Of a stretch of DNA of 64,000 nucleotides, positions 51,165 to 59,506 are shown in pieces. The notes under the pieces were generated by a model. It had not been told where the DNA came from, did not search any database, and saw only the letters and a program-made list of their open reading frames with translations. The stretch is from PKWO01 sp036384915. Its GTDB lineage: Bacteria > Pseudomonadota > Gammaproteobacteria > Burkholderiales > Burkholderiaceae_D. Made by a program: the position numbers and the translations under genes. The stretch is from contig DASVLJ010000038.1 in NCBI GenBank assembly GCA_036384915.1, positions 62,001 to 126,000 of the forward strand, in the 5' to 3' direction. Each line of letters begins with the position of its first letter. Position 1 is the stretch's first letter.

Positions 51165-51890
51165 TTACTGTGCCGGAGCCGGTTCGGCCATGATGGCGCG
51201 CCAGACGCACTTGCCCTTGGCTTCCTTGTCGAGCTTGTCCAGCGTGGCTTCGTGTTCGACCAATTCTTCCTCGCTGGCGGCCAGGATCAGGATTTCCGGG
51301 ATAGGGATCAATTCTGCATTGCCCCCCTCTGCGCCCGCGTCGGCCGTGCCGCCGTGGTCCATGGTCAGCATGTTCTGGCCGCGTGTCATGGCCAGGTAGA
51401 CTTCGGCCAGCAATTCGGCGTCGAGCAAGGCGCCGTGCAGGGTACGGTGGGCGTTGGAGATTTCGTAGCGGTCGCACAGGGCGTCGAGCGAGTTGCGCTT
51501 GCCGGGATGCAGCTTCTTGGCTTCGACCAGGCTGTCGATGGTATTGGCTACCTGCTTGTCGTAGGGCGGCAGGTTCAGGCGGGCGAATTCGGCATCGAGG
51601 AAGCCCGTGTCGAACGGGGCATTGTGGATGATGACTTCGGCGTCCCTGATATAGGCGCACAGCTCGTCGGCGATTTCGGCGAACTTGGGCTTGTCGCTCA
51701 AGAATTCGGTGGTCAGGCCGTGCACCGCCAGCGCGCCCTCTTCCGAATCGCGTTCCGGGTTGATGTAGTAGTGGAAGTTGTTGCCGGTCAGGCGCCGGTT
51801 GACCAATTCCACGCAGCCGATTTCAATGATGCGATCGCCGGATCTGGCGTTCAGGCCGGTGGTTTCAGTGTCGAGTACGATTTGTCGCAT
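51165..51890 (-). CDS. dnaQ: DNA polymerase III epsilon subunit (proofreading exonuclease)
   Basis: A 241-residue DEDDh 3'-5' exonuclease. ExoI is IVLDTETTGLN at residues 4-14, ExoII is IIHNAPFDTGFLDAEF, and ExoIII contains the HRTLHGALLDAELLAEVY histidine and aspartate. The C-terminal segment that binds the alpha subunit is present. It follows rnhA by 11 bp in the order methyltransferase-rnhA-dnaQ-tRNA, as in enterobacteria. Confidence 0.96.
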   Translation of the reverse strand: MRQIVLDTETTGLNARSGDRIIEIGCVELVNRRLTGNNFHYYINPERDSEEGALAVHGLTTEFLSDKPKFAEIADELCAYIRDAEVIIHNAPFDTGFLDAEFARLNLPPYDKQVANTIDSLVEAKKLHPGKRNSLDALCDRYEISNAHRTLHGALLDAELLAEVYLAMTRGQNMLTMDHGGTADAGAEGGNAELIPIPEILILAASEEELVEHEATLDKLDKEAKGKCVWRAIMAEPAPAQ

Positions 51891-51901
51891 GTTGTTTTCC
51901 T

Positions 51902-52342
51902 TTACATCACGGATGCCGCGCCGCGATTGGCAAGGGCGTCGGCCGCCTCATTCCCGGCATGGCCCGCGTGCCCTTTCACCCAGCGCCATTCCACGTGATG
52001 GCGGTTGCGCGCTGCATCGAGCTCTTGCCACAGTTCGGCATTCTTGACCGGTTCCTTCGCGGCGGTCTTCCAGCCGCGCGCCTTCCAGCCGTGTATCCAT
52101 TCGCTGATGCCTTTTTGCACGTATTGGCTGTCGGTATAGACCACCACGTCGCACGGACGCTTGAGCGCGTTCAGGGCCTCGATCACGGCGCGCAATTCCA
52201 TGCGGTTGTTGGTGGTGTTGCGTTCGCCGCCGAACAATTCCTTCTTGTTGTCGCCGGCGACGAGCAAGGCGCCCCAGCCGCCCGTGCCGGGGTTGCCCTT
52301 GCAGGCGCCGTCGGCATAAATTTCCACTTTGGTGTTTTCCAT
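51902..52342 (-). CDS. rnhA: ribonuclease HI
   Basis: A 146-residue RNase H type 1, which cleaves RNA in RNA-DNA hybrids. Catalytic residues are in VEIYADGACKGNPG (Asp), NNRMELRAV (Glu), VVYTDSQYV (Asp) and WVKGHAGHAGNEAAD (His and Asp). ATG 52342 gives the standard length. It lies 17 bp after the methyltransferase gene and 11 bp before dnaQ. Confidence 0.97.
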   Translation of the reverse strand: MENTKVEIYADGACKGNPGTGGWGALLVAGDNKKELFGGERNTTNNRMELRAVIEALNALKRPCDVVVYTDSQYVQKGISEWIHGWKARGWKTAAKEPVKNAELWQELDAARNRHHVEWRWVKGHAGHAGNEAADALANRGAASVM

Positions 52343-52359
52343 CTTCCTTGCTTGTTTCT

Positions 52360-53139
52360 TTATTTGTTGATCTTGTGTAGTTGATTGGCCACCGGCACGC
52401 CTTGCGCGGCCTTGGCGGTTTTGAGTTTCAGGGCCGGCCCGACCAGGTGCATGCCGCGCACGCGCTTGACGGCTTGCAGGATATAGACGGCGCCGAAGTA
52501 TGGCCACCAGCGGTCGCCGGCCTTTTCCATGAAGGCGAAGCGATTGAGCCATTTTTCCGAGGTGAAGGGCGGCGCGTAGCAGCCGAAGTGGCCACGGTTG
52601 ACTTCGAAACCGAGCAGTTTCAACCAATCCTTGATGCGCGGCAGGCCGATGAATTCGCCGTCGAGCGGCAGAAAGTGCGAGCCGGTCAGGCGGCCCGTGA
52701 CCTGACGCGCCCCCCACAGGCTGGCCGGGTTGAAGCCGCAAACGATGACTTGCCCTTCGGGGATCAGCACACGTTCGACTTCGCGCAGCACCTGGTGCGG
52801 TTCATCCGCGAATTCGAGCGCATGCGGCAAGACCACGAGGTCGAGGCTTTGCGACGCGAAGGGCAGTTCGGCGAAGTCGTGCACCACGGCCACGCGCGGA
52901 CGGCCTTCCGCCGCTTCCGTTGCCGGCAGATGGGTGTCGGAGAGGAACTTGCTCTGCATGCGGTTGGAACGCAAGGCATCGATCTGGGGCAAGCCGATCT
53001 GGATTGCGTTGAAGCCGAAGATGTCGGCGGTCAACTCGTCAAGCCGCGCTTCTTCCCAGGCCCGGACATAGCTGCCGGCCTGGGTTTCGAGCCAGGGGCC
53101 CAGGGCTATAATGGTTTTTTCAGGAGGCTGTTCTGCCAT
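52360..53139 (-). CDS. SAM-dependent methyltransferase (YafS-like)
   Basis: A 259-residue methyltransferase-11 type protein with RVAVVHDFAELPFASQSLDLVVLPHALEFADEPHQVLREVERVLIPEGQVIVCGFNP, the familiar post-motif I and motif III region. It corresponds in position to E. coli yafS between gloB and rnhA. Substrate unknown. Its ATG (53139-53137) shares bases with the divergent gloB ATG (53138-53140) in a CATG, and it lacks a good ribosome site. A TTG at 53181 is the alternative start. Confidence 0.85.
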   Translation of the reverse strand: MAEQPPEKTIIALGPWLETQAGSYVRAWEEARLDELTADIFGFNAIQIGLPQIDALRSNRMQSKFLSDTHLPATEAAEGRPRVAVVHDFAELPFASQSLDLVVLPHALEFADEPHQVLREVERVLIPEGQVIVCGFNPASLWGARQVTGRLTGSHFLPLDGEFIGLPRIKDWLKLLGFEVNRGHFGCYAPPFTSEKWLNRFAFMEKAGDRWWPYFGAVYILQAVKRVRGMHLVGPALKLKTAKAAQGVPVANQLHKINK

Positions 53140-53926
53140 GAGTAATGTAAGTGTTCTGACTGTACCGGCGTTTTCCGACAATTATCTTTGGCTGATACAC
53201 GACGGCCGCAAGGCCGTGGCGGTCGACCCGGGCGATGCCGGCCCTATCATGGCTGCGCTCGAGGCGCACAAACTATCGCTAGCCGCTATTTTACTGACTC
53301 ATCACCATGCTGACCATGTCGGCGGTGTCGAAGCGCTGTTGCGGCACGTTAATCAAGCCGATTTTCCCGTCTACGGCCCGCGCCGCGAACAGATTGCCGG
53401 CGTCACGGTCAAGCTTGGCGAAGGCGATACGGTAAGGCTGGCCGAGCCGGCCTTGCATTTCGAGGTATTGGACGTGCCGGGCCATACCAGCGGCCATATC
53501 GCTTACGTCGAACGGCAGCAGGGCTGGCTGTTTTGCGGCGACACCCTGTTTGCCGCCGGCTGCGGCAGACTGTTTGAAGGTACGCCGGAGCAGATGACAA
53601 ACTCGCTGGCCAAGCTTGCCGCCCTGCCGCCGCAGACCCAGGTTTATTGTGCTCACGAATATACCTTGAGCAACCTGCGTTTCGCCTTGGCGGCTGAGCC
53701 GGGCAATCTTGCCACAAAAGAAAGATTTGCCAGGGAGGAAGAAAAACGGGCGCAAAATCTGCCTACCGTACCTACCGCTATCGGCCTGGAATTACAGACC
53801 AATCCCTTCCTGCGATACAAGGAACCCGAGATATTGCAAGGCTTGCGGACAAGCGGACGCATTGCGGACAACGATCCGGTTCGGGCATTTGCCGCCTTGC
53901 GCGAATGGAAAAACCAGTTTCGATGA
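53138..53926 (+). CDS. gloB: hydroxyacylglutathione hydrolase (glyoxalase II)
   Basis: A 262-residue metallo-beta-lactamase-fold thiolesterase that hydrolyses S-lactoylglutathione in methylglyoxal detoxification. The binuclear metal motif is LTHHHADHVGG, with later ligands in DVPGHTSGHIAY, FCGDTLFAAGCGR and YCAHEYTLSN. ATG 53138 follows AGGAGG. It is divergent from the methyltransferase gene with overlapping start codons and precedes mltD. Confidence 0.97.
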   Translation: MSNVSVLTVPAFSDNYLWLIHDGRKAVAVDPGDAGPIMAALEAHKLSLAAILLTHHHADHVGGVEALLRHVNQADFPVYGPRREQIAGVTVKLGEGDTVRLAEPALHFEVLDVPGHTSGHIAYVERQQGWLFCGDTLFAAGCGRLFEGTPEQMTNSLAKLAALPPQTQVYCAHEYTLSNLRFALAAEPGNLATKERFAREEEKRAQNLPTVPTAIGLELQTNPFLRYKEPEILQGLRTSGRIADNDPVRAFAALREWKNQFR

Positions 53927-54155
53927 TTGACTGAGCAAATAATTGAATTTTTTGCATTTTACCTAAATTGTCTTGACGCGGAAAAAGCCCCCTTATTACA
54001 CTGCTCTCTTAAAATTCAATTCACCGGCTTGTCATCATGGCCGCTGACGTTGGGTCGTTTCGAATAGATGTGGCATTAATCTTGCCTAACGGCATGCATG
54101 GGGAGCTCTCCCGGCCGTGATTCGTGATGGTCCCCACTACTGAGAGTGAGTACCC

Positions 54156-55751
54156 ATGCATTTATCCAAAGCGATCGCGCTTTCCATCTCCATCGTATTC
54201 TCCGGTACCGCCGTCCTGTCGTTTGCAGCGGACTCGTTACAGGGGCCTGCCAACGCCGCCGGTCCGGCCGACGGCACCGCCGCCACCCTAGCAGCACCCG
54301 CGCTATCGACCGCAATTGCGCCACCTACCGCACCCGCGCCCGCATTCGACACTTCGCTCAAGCTTAATGCGACGCCTGACCGCAATATGGGCCCGAACGA
54401 TCTCGCGCTCGACGGCTTGCTGATGGAAGACATGGATTTGTGGAACCGCATCCGCAAGGGCTTTGCGATCCCCGATCTCGATAATCAACTGGTTGCAAAC
54501 CAGACCGCCTGGTATGCCGCCCGCCCCGACTATATCCAGCGCACCACGACGCGCGCCTCGCGCTACCTGTATCACGTGGTGGAAGAGCTGGAAAAGCGCG
54601 GCATGCCGACCGAACTGGCCTTGCTGCCCTTCATCGAATCGGCCTTCGACCCGCAGGCGCTGTCTTCGGCCAAGGCTTCGGGCATGTGGCAATTCATGCC
54701 GGCCACCGGCACCACCTTCAACCTGAAGCAAAACATGTTCAAGGATGATCGGCGCGACGTGATTTCATCGACGGATGCCGCGCTGACCTATCTGCAGCGC
54801 CTGCATGACATGTTCGGCGACTGGCAACTGGCGCTGGCAGCCTATAACTGGGGCGAGGGTTCGGTGCAGCGCGCTGTCAACCGCAACAAGGCGCTGGGCC
54901 TGCCGACCGACTTCGAAAGCCTGTCGCCGCGCATGCCGGCCGAGACGCGCAACTATGTGCCCAAGCTGCAGGCGGTGAAGAACATCATTGCCAATCCAGG
55001 TTACTACAGCATTGTGCTGCCCCAACTGGAGAACCAGCCTTATTTCGTGACGGTAGACAAATCGCACGACATCGACGTGGACGTTGCCGCCAAGCTGGCG
55101 GAGTTGCCGCTCGATGAATTCCGCGCGCTCAATCCGCAATTCAACCGCCCCGTGATCACCTCGGACACGCCCATCCTGCTGCCCGAGACCAATGCCGACA
55201 AGTTCCGCGAAAACCTGGCCAACTGGGGCCATGCACTATCGAACTGGACGTCGCACACCATCACCACGGCACGCGAAAAAATCGAGTCCATCGCAGAGCA
55301 ATTTGGCACCACGCCGGACGTGCTGCGCGAAGTGAACCATATTCCGCCGCATACGCACCTGGCCGTCGGCTCGACCATCTTGGTGCCGCGCACCGAGGCC
55401 ACGGCCAATGTCGATATCGCGCCCGAAGTCGCGGAAAACGCGCGCATGCAGATCGAATCCGATGCGCCGGCTTACCGCCGCGTCTTCATCCGCGCCAGCC
55501 GCCGCGATACGCTGTCGTCGATTGCGGCGCGCAACCATGTGAGCGTGGCACAACTGAAGTCCTGGAACGATCTGCGAGCCGACCGCATTGCGGCCGGACA
55601 GCGCATTGAAGTGCAGGTGCCGGTTCGCGCTACGGGCGGGTTGCGCCGCATCGCCGCACATGCGCCCGCGCGTTCGACGCATCATGTTGCCGCCGCGAGC
55701 CATCGCGGCCATATCGTGGCAGCCGCAAAAGGCAAGAAGCGCCACGCCTGA
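54156..55751 (+). CDS. mltD: membrane-bound lytic murein transglycosylase D, LysM-containing
   Basis: A 531-residue exported enzyme: signal peptide (SKAIALSISIVFSGTAVLSFA), SLT domain at about residues 125-270 with catalytic Glu in LPFIESAFDPQALSSAKASGMWQFMPATG, and at least two LysM repeats toward the C terminus (IAEQFGTTPDVLREVNHIPPHTHL and RRDTLSSIAARNHVSVAQLKSWN). It cleaves peptidoglycan glycan strands, giving 1,6-anhydromuropeptides. It has no lipobox cysteine, unlike enteric MltD. The last 40 residues are His/Ala/Arg-rich. gloB lies 229 bp upstream. Confidence 0.95.
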   Translation: MHLSKAIALSISIVFSGTAVLSFAADSLQGPANAAGPADGTAATLAAPALSTAIAPPTAPAPAFDTSLKLNATPDRNMGPNDLALDGLLMEDMDLWNRIRKGFAIPDLDNQLVANQTAWYAARPDYIQRTTTRASRYLYHVVEELEKRGMPTELALLPFIESAFDPQALSSAKASGMWQFMPATGTTFNLKQNMFKDDRRDVISSTDAALTYLQRLHDMFGDWQLALAAYNWGEGSVQRAVNRNKALGLPTDFESLSPRMPAETRNYVPKLQAVKNIIANPGYYSIVLPQLENQPYFVTVDKSHDIDVDVAAKLAELPLDEFRALNPQFNRPVITSDTPILLPETNADKFRENLANWGHALSNWTSHTITTAREKIESIAEQFGTTPDVLREVNHIPPHTHLAVGSTILVPRTEATANVDIAPEVAENARMQIESDAPAYRRVFIRASRRDTLSSIAARNHVSVAQLKSWNDLRADRIAAGQRIEVQVPVRATGGLRRIAAHAPARSTHHVAAASHRGHIVAAAKGKKRHA

Positions 55752-55768
55752 GTTGTTCACACCCACAA

Positions 55769-55895
55769 GTTGCCCACGTTTTTTGTGGGCAAGCTTGTGA
55801 ATAAGTCTGGGAAGACTTTTTAACTCATTGATCCACAAGGAAAATTTTCCATTGTTCAGGAAATGGGCAGCGGTAACAACTCGCAGTCTTCGCCC
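55769..55895. repeat. about 125-bp direct repeat, copy 1
   Basis: The segment matches 56197-56323 without gaps at a constant offset of 428 bp, with a few point changes. It begins with a gttgcccac / gtgggcaa hairpin whose loop is a T run, followed by TGTGAATAA (55796-55804) and TGATCCACA (55829-55837), each one mismatch from the DnaA box. It lies 17 bp after the mltD stop. Confidence 0.85.
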
Positions 55896-56196
55896 GCTGA
55901 ACTGAATCCGCCCAAGAAAAAATGTTCGGCTTGTTGCGGCAGTGATCCGGCTACCCATCGACGGGAACCGGCATCATCCTGAACGTGTTTCAAGCACCCC
56001 ATGGAGGGTGGCTTTGTCTTGGCAACGAACGGGATAGCCGTTTTGTTTTCGTCCGGGATGGGCGAACCCGGATACGGCTTGATAGTGTGCGACGCCGGGC
56101 AGGCTTGCCCAACTTTCGCCGTCCCGTTGAGAAACAAAAAGCCGCCATTCCAGCCCATGAACGCAGTCCGCCGCCTCGGTCAGCCCCGCCACACGA

Positions 56197-56323
56197 GTTG
56201 CCCACGTTTTTTGTGGGCAAGCTTGTGAATAAGTCTGGGAAGATTTTTTAACTCATTGATCCAAAAGGGAAATTTTTCCTTGCTCAGGAAACAGGCAAGG
56301 GTAACAACTCGCTGTCCGCGCCC
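56197..56323. repeat. about 125-bp direct repeat, copy 2
   Basis: Second copy of the element at 55769-55895. It keeps the hairpin and TGTGAATAA, while the second DnaA-like site has decayed to tgatccaaa. It ends about 80 bp before the 3' end of the lipoprotein gene at 56407. The 300 bp between the copies holds no credible gene. Confidence 0.85.
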
Positions 56324-56406
56324 CCGAATCGAAACGGTAGGGCATCAAAAAATAGGCAAAAAAAGAGGCGCCACAAGGACGCCTCCAGCAATGCAAACAA
56401 CCGGTA

Positions 56407-56976
56407 TCAACGCAGCGCGTTCTGGAAATCCTGATCGGCCAGCAAATGCGCGATCTCGTCCTTGATGGTCGCAATATAGCCGGTCCGAGCGGCGGGAATC
56501 GCCACGGCGCCGATGAAGGACGAATCCCATTCGCGGTCTGCCGTGACGACCTTGTCGAACACCTTTTTCCCGTCACGCATGACATTGAAGCGCACGCCGA
56601 TGTGAGCCGTCCCGGTGCCGATTGCGGCATCGAGCTTGTTCTCGGTCATTTCTCCACCAACTACGATGTTGGAACCGGTATTGAATTTTCCGGCACTGAC
56701 GAGTTCGGACTGCAGGGCATCTTTCAAGTAGTCCGCAAAGGAGGAACCCACCGGCGAATAGAAGCTGCTGGCCCGGATGCCCAGGGTGTTCATCGACGGA
56801 TCGCTGGTTGTGAAGCTGCCCAGAGCCAGCTTGGTATTCGGCATCGAGCCGAGCGCGCGCGCATTGTCGACTGTCGGCTGATAGGGCGGCGCCGGCGTGG
56901 AGCAGGCGACCAGCAAAGCGCAGCCGGCGAGCGCCATCATGCGGCGCAAGGAGCTCATGACATTACCGCGCATCAT
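56407..56976 (-). CDS. hypothetical lipoprotein
   Basis: A 189-residue lipoprotein: signal peptide with lipobox LLVACST, then a mature domain with SFADYLKDALQSELVSAGKF, GGEMTENKLDAAIGTGTAHIGVRF and a DEIAHLLADQDF C-terminal helix, resembling YajG/LptE-sized outer-membrane lipoproteins of unknown role. The start ATGATG overlaps the stop of the upstream gene (ATGA), so the two lipoproteins form an operon. Confidence 0.7.
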   Translation of the reverse strand: MMRGNVMSSLRRMMALAGCALLVACSTPAPPYQPTVDNARALGSMPNTKLALGSFTTSDPSMNTLGIRASSFYSPVGSSFADYLKDALQSELVSAGKFNTGSNIVVGGEMTENKLDAAIGTGTAHIGVRFNVMRDGKKVFDKVVTADREWDSSFIGAVAIPAARTGYIATIKDEIAHLLADQDFQNALR

Positions 56977-57611
56977 TTCAGCTCTCCGCTAGTGGACATG
57001 TCGCGCAGCAGGTTCAGGGTCAGATCGGTGACGATCGTGCGCCCCCCTTCCTTGGGCGTGGTGGCGACCAAGCCCTTCGGGCCGTCCGCGTTGCCGATGG
57101 TGCTATGCAAGGCGTGGCGGTAGCTATGCTTTACCTCGGGAGCCCCTGGCGCATCGTAGCTCGCAGTCATGACGTAATTGTCGGTGACCATGGTGCCGGC
57201 CAATCCCAGGGTCAGCCCGGTGCCGACGCCCTTGCCTGTGGCCTCCTTGGAGTCGAATACATTGTTGATGACGATGTAGAGCTTGCGTTCCGCCGTCGCC
57301 GGGGCGGCGGGCAGGTCGGCAAACAGGTTGGAAGTCTTCAACGTGTCCATCACATAGCCGCGTGTCGCTTCCGTTGCCCTGGGGTTGGAAGCGCCATTGG
57401 TCTGGAATTCATACACGACCTGGACTACGGGCTTGGGATCGACCGGCTTCAGGTCGGAATATTGCACCTTGGGTAGCGTGGGGTCGACATAGGACTTGGT
57501 CGAAAGGCAGCCGGCGTTAAGCAGACAGAGCAGCAAGCCGAAAGCATAGGCCGCAAGACGGGCCGCGCCGACGGTGTTTTTACCGGTCGACGTGACAGCA
57601 GAAAATGACAT
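56973..57611 (-). CDS. hypothetical lipoprotein, first gene of a two-gene operon
   Basis: A 212-residue exported protein. The N-terminal hydrophobic segment LAAYAFGLLLCLLNAGC ends in a plausible lipobox (LNAGC). The mature part has YEFQTNGASNPRATEATRGYVMDTL, a Gly-rich GKGVGTGLTLGLAGTMVTD segment that could sit in or on a membrane, and ends RTIVTDLTLNLLRDM. Family not named. ATG 57611 follows a GGGGAA site. It is translationally coupled to the lipoprotein gene after it. The 286-bp gap upstream has no recognisable gene. Confidence 0.65.
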   Translation of the reverse strand: MSFSAVTSTGKNTVGAARLAAYAFGLLLCLLNAGCLSTKSYVDPTLPKVQYSDLKPVDPKPVVQVVYEFQTNGASNPRATEATRGYVMDTLKTSNLFADLPAAPATAERKLYIVINNVFDSKEATGKGVGTGLTLGLAGTMVTDNYVMTASYDAPGAPEVKHSYRHALHSTIGNADGPKGLVATTPKEGGRTIVTDLTLNLLRDMSTSGELK

Positions 57612-57897
57612 GAAGGGTTCCCCTATATTGAAAATAAGTGATCGAAGAAACGGCACGCTCACGCAGGCCTAGCGTCAGTGAAACGATGGGGCGCGCGTAC
57701 TCTTGGAGCTTTGCTCTCGATGTGGAAATGCACCATCCCATGAGAGCGAGAATGCGGAACAGACTCGATAACCAGGCTTCGGTGTTGTAGTTATATATTC
57801 ATGTCACACCCCCGGCCAAAACTTCCTTCCCTTGCCGGAAAGCGGACACGCGCAGTATAGAGGAATTGGCTTCCTGAAGTAAAGCCTATGCCGGAAT

Positions 57898-58287
57898 CTA
57901 AGGAATGACTGCAGTCACCTCGATTTCGACCCGCGCCCGGTCTTCGATCAGGGCCGTCACCTGTACCGCAGTCATCGCGGGGTAGTGCTTGCCGATGATT
58001 TCGCGGTAGGCGGCGCCGATTTCCTTGGCTGAAGCTAGATATTCCTTCTTGTCGACGACGTACCAGGTCATGCGCACGATGTGTTCCGGCCGGCCCCCCG
58101 CTTCCTTGAGGACGGCGGCAATGTTATGCAGCGCCTGCTTCGTTTGCCCGACGAAGTCGTCGGTATGGAACCGGCCTTGCTCATCCCAGCCTATCATGCC
58201 GCTGACGAAGACCATGCGGCCTTGCGCCGCAATGCCGTTGCTGTAACCCTTGGGCTGGACCCAGCCCGGCGGTTGGAGAATATTCAT
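57898..58287 (-). CDS. RidA (YjgF/YER057c/UK114) family protein
   Basis: A 129-residue RidA-fold protein. RidA homologues deaminate reactive enamines/imines. Seen are GRMVFVSGMIGWDEQG, FVGQTKQALHNIAAVLKEAGG and the late VQVTALIEDRARVEIEVTAVIP, with the arginine expected to bind the substrate carboxylate. It overlaps the acyl-CoA dehydrogenase gene by 4 bp and is the last gene of the aromatic-CoA operon. A RidA here fits a pathway with an amino-containing ring intermediate. Confidence 0.9.
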   Translation of the reverse strand: MNILQPPGWVQPKGYSNGIAAQGRMVFVSGMIGWDEQGRFHTDDFVGQTKQALHNIAAVLKEAGGRPEHIVRMTWYVVDKKEYLASAKEIGAAYREIIGKHYPAMTAVQVTALIEDRARVEIEVTAVIP

Positions 58288-59456
58288 TGTTGGCTTTGCT
58301 TGTGGTCCCGCAATAGTTCGCGGGCGATGATCATTTGTTGCACTTCCGTGGCGCCTTCATAGATGCGCAGCGCGCGGATTTCGCGATACAGCCGCTCGAC
58401 AGTCTGGCCGCTTACCACGCCGAGGCCGCCGAACATTTGCAGCGCGGCGTCGATCACCTGCTGCGCGTTTTCGGTGGCCGTGAGCTTGGCCATGGCGGCT
58501 TCGCGCGTGACGTTTTCGCCCTGGTCACGCTGCCAGGCTGCGCGGTAAGTCAACAGTGCGGCAGCGTCGATGTCGGTAGCCATCTGCGCCAGCTTCGCTT
58601 GCGTCAGCTGAAAATCGGCCAGGGTCTGGTTGAACATGCGGCGCGTAGTGGCGCGCACCAGCGCTTCATCGAGTGCGCGCCGGGCAAAGCCGAGTGCGGC
58701 GGCGGCGACCGAGGTGCGGAACACGTCGAGCGTGGCCATGGCGACCTTGAAGCCCTGCCCCGCCTCGCCTATGCGCTGCGTGACGGGGATGCGGCAATTC
58801 GTCATCTTCAGGCGCGCCAGCGGATGCGGGGCGATCAATTGGATGCGTTCGGCGATGTCGAAGCCCGGCGTATCCGCTTCAACGATGAAGGCCGAGATGC
58901 CGCGCGCCCCCGGCGCTTCGCCGGTGCGGGCAAACAGCACGTAAAAGTCGGCGATGCTCCCGTTCGAGATCCAGGTCTTTTCGCCATTGAGGACATAGTG
59001 CTTGCCCTCAAGCCGCGCTTCGCATTGCATGGCGGCGACGTCGGAACCGGCTTCGGGTTCGGACAAGGCAAAGGCGGCAATCGCTTCGCCCTTGCCGACG
59101 CGCGGCAGGTAATCGTGCTTTTGCTCGGGCGTGCCGAACAGGCTGATGGCGCCCGACCCAAGTCCTTGCATGGCGAAGGCAAAATCGGCCAGGCCGGAAT
59201 GCCTGGCCAGCGTTTCGCGGATCAGGCATAAGGCGCGCGTGTCGATGACGTCGGTTACGCCGCCGTAGGTGGTGCCAGCTACCGCATAGTGCAACCAGCC
59301 GGAGTTGCCGAGCAGTTTGACGAGCGAGCGGCAGGCGGCATCGACGTCGGATTCGTCGCCATGGGCGAGGTGTTCGACGGCCCAGGCTTCGAGGGCGCGG
59401 GCGATGGTGCGGTGGCGTGGTTCGAAGAAGGGCCAGTTGGTGTGGTGTTTGTCCAT
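58284..59456 (-). CDS. acyl-CoA dehydrogenase
   Basis: A 390-residue FAD enzyme of the acyl-CoA dehydrogenase family: SLFGTPEQKHDYLPRVGKGEAIAAFALSEPEAGSDVAAM and NGEKTWISNGSIADFYVLFAR form the middle domain, and MFGGLGVVSGQTVERLYREIRALRIYEGATEVQ is the C-terminal signature. It likely oxidises a ring-derived CoA thioester in the aromatic operon. It overlaps RidA by 4 bp; the enoyl-CoA hydratase gene is 50 bp upstream, with a hairpin repeat between. Confidence 0.93.
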   Translation of the reverse strand: MDKHHTNWPFFEPRHRTIARALEAWAVEHLAHGDESDVDAACRSLVKLLGNSGWLHYAVAGTTYGGVTDVIDTRALCLIRETLARHSGLADFAFAMQGLGSGAISLFGTPEQKHDYLPRVGKGEAIAAFALSEPEAGSDVAAMQCEARLEGKHYVLNGEKTWISNGSIADFYVLFARTGEAPGARGISAFIVEADTPGFDIAERIQLIAPHPLARLKMTNCRIPVTQRIGEAGQGFKVAMATLDVFRTSVAAAALGFARRALDEALVRATTRRMFNQTLADFQLTQAKLAQMATDIDAAALLTYRAAWQRDQGENVTREAAMAKLTATENAQQVIDAALQMFGGLGVVSGQTVERLYREIRALRIYEGATEVQQMIIARELLRDHKQSQQ

Positions 59457-59473
59457 ATCATATCGCCGTCAAC

Positions 59474-59500
59474 GCCCCTCTTCCGCAGGCGGGAGGGGGG
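59474..59500. repeat. dispersed GC-rich hairpin element, copy D
   Basis: cccctcttccgc followed by gcgggagggggg, a copy of the hairpin at 15588. It lies between the enoyl-CoA hydratase and acyl-CoA dehydrogenase genes inside what otherwise looks like one operon, and may limit transcription or stabilise the mRNA. Confidence 0.65.
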
Positions 59501-59506
59501 GTCTCT

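Noticed and set aside
55771..55792. Intrinsic terminator after mltD
   Set aside because: The hairpin has its T run in the loop rather than after the stem, and the whole unit is duplicated at 56197; better described as part of a repeat.
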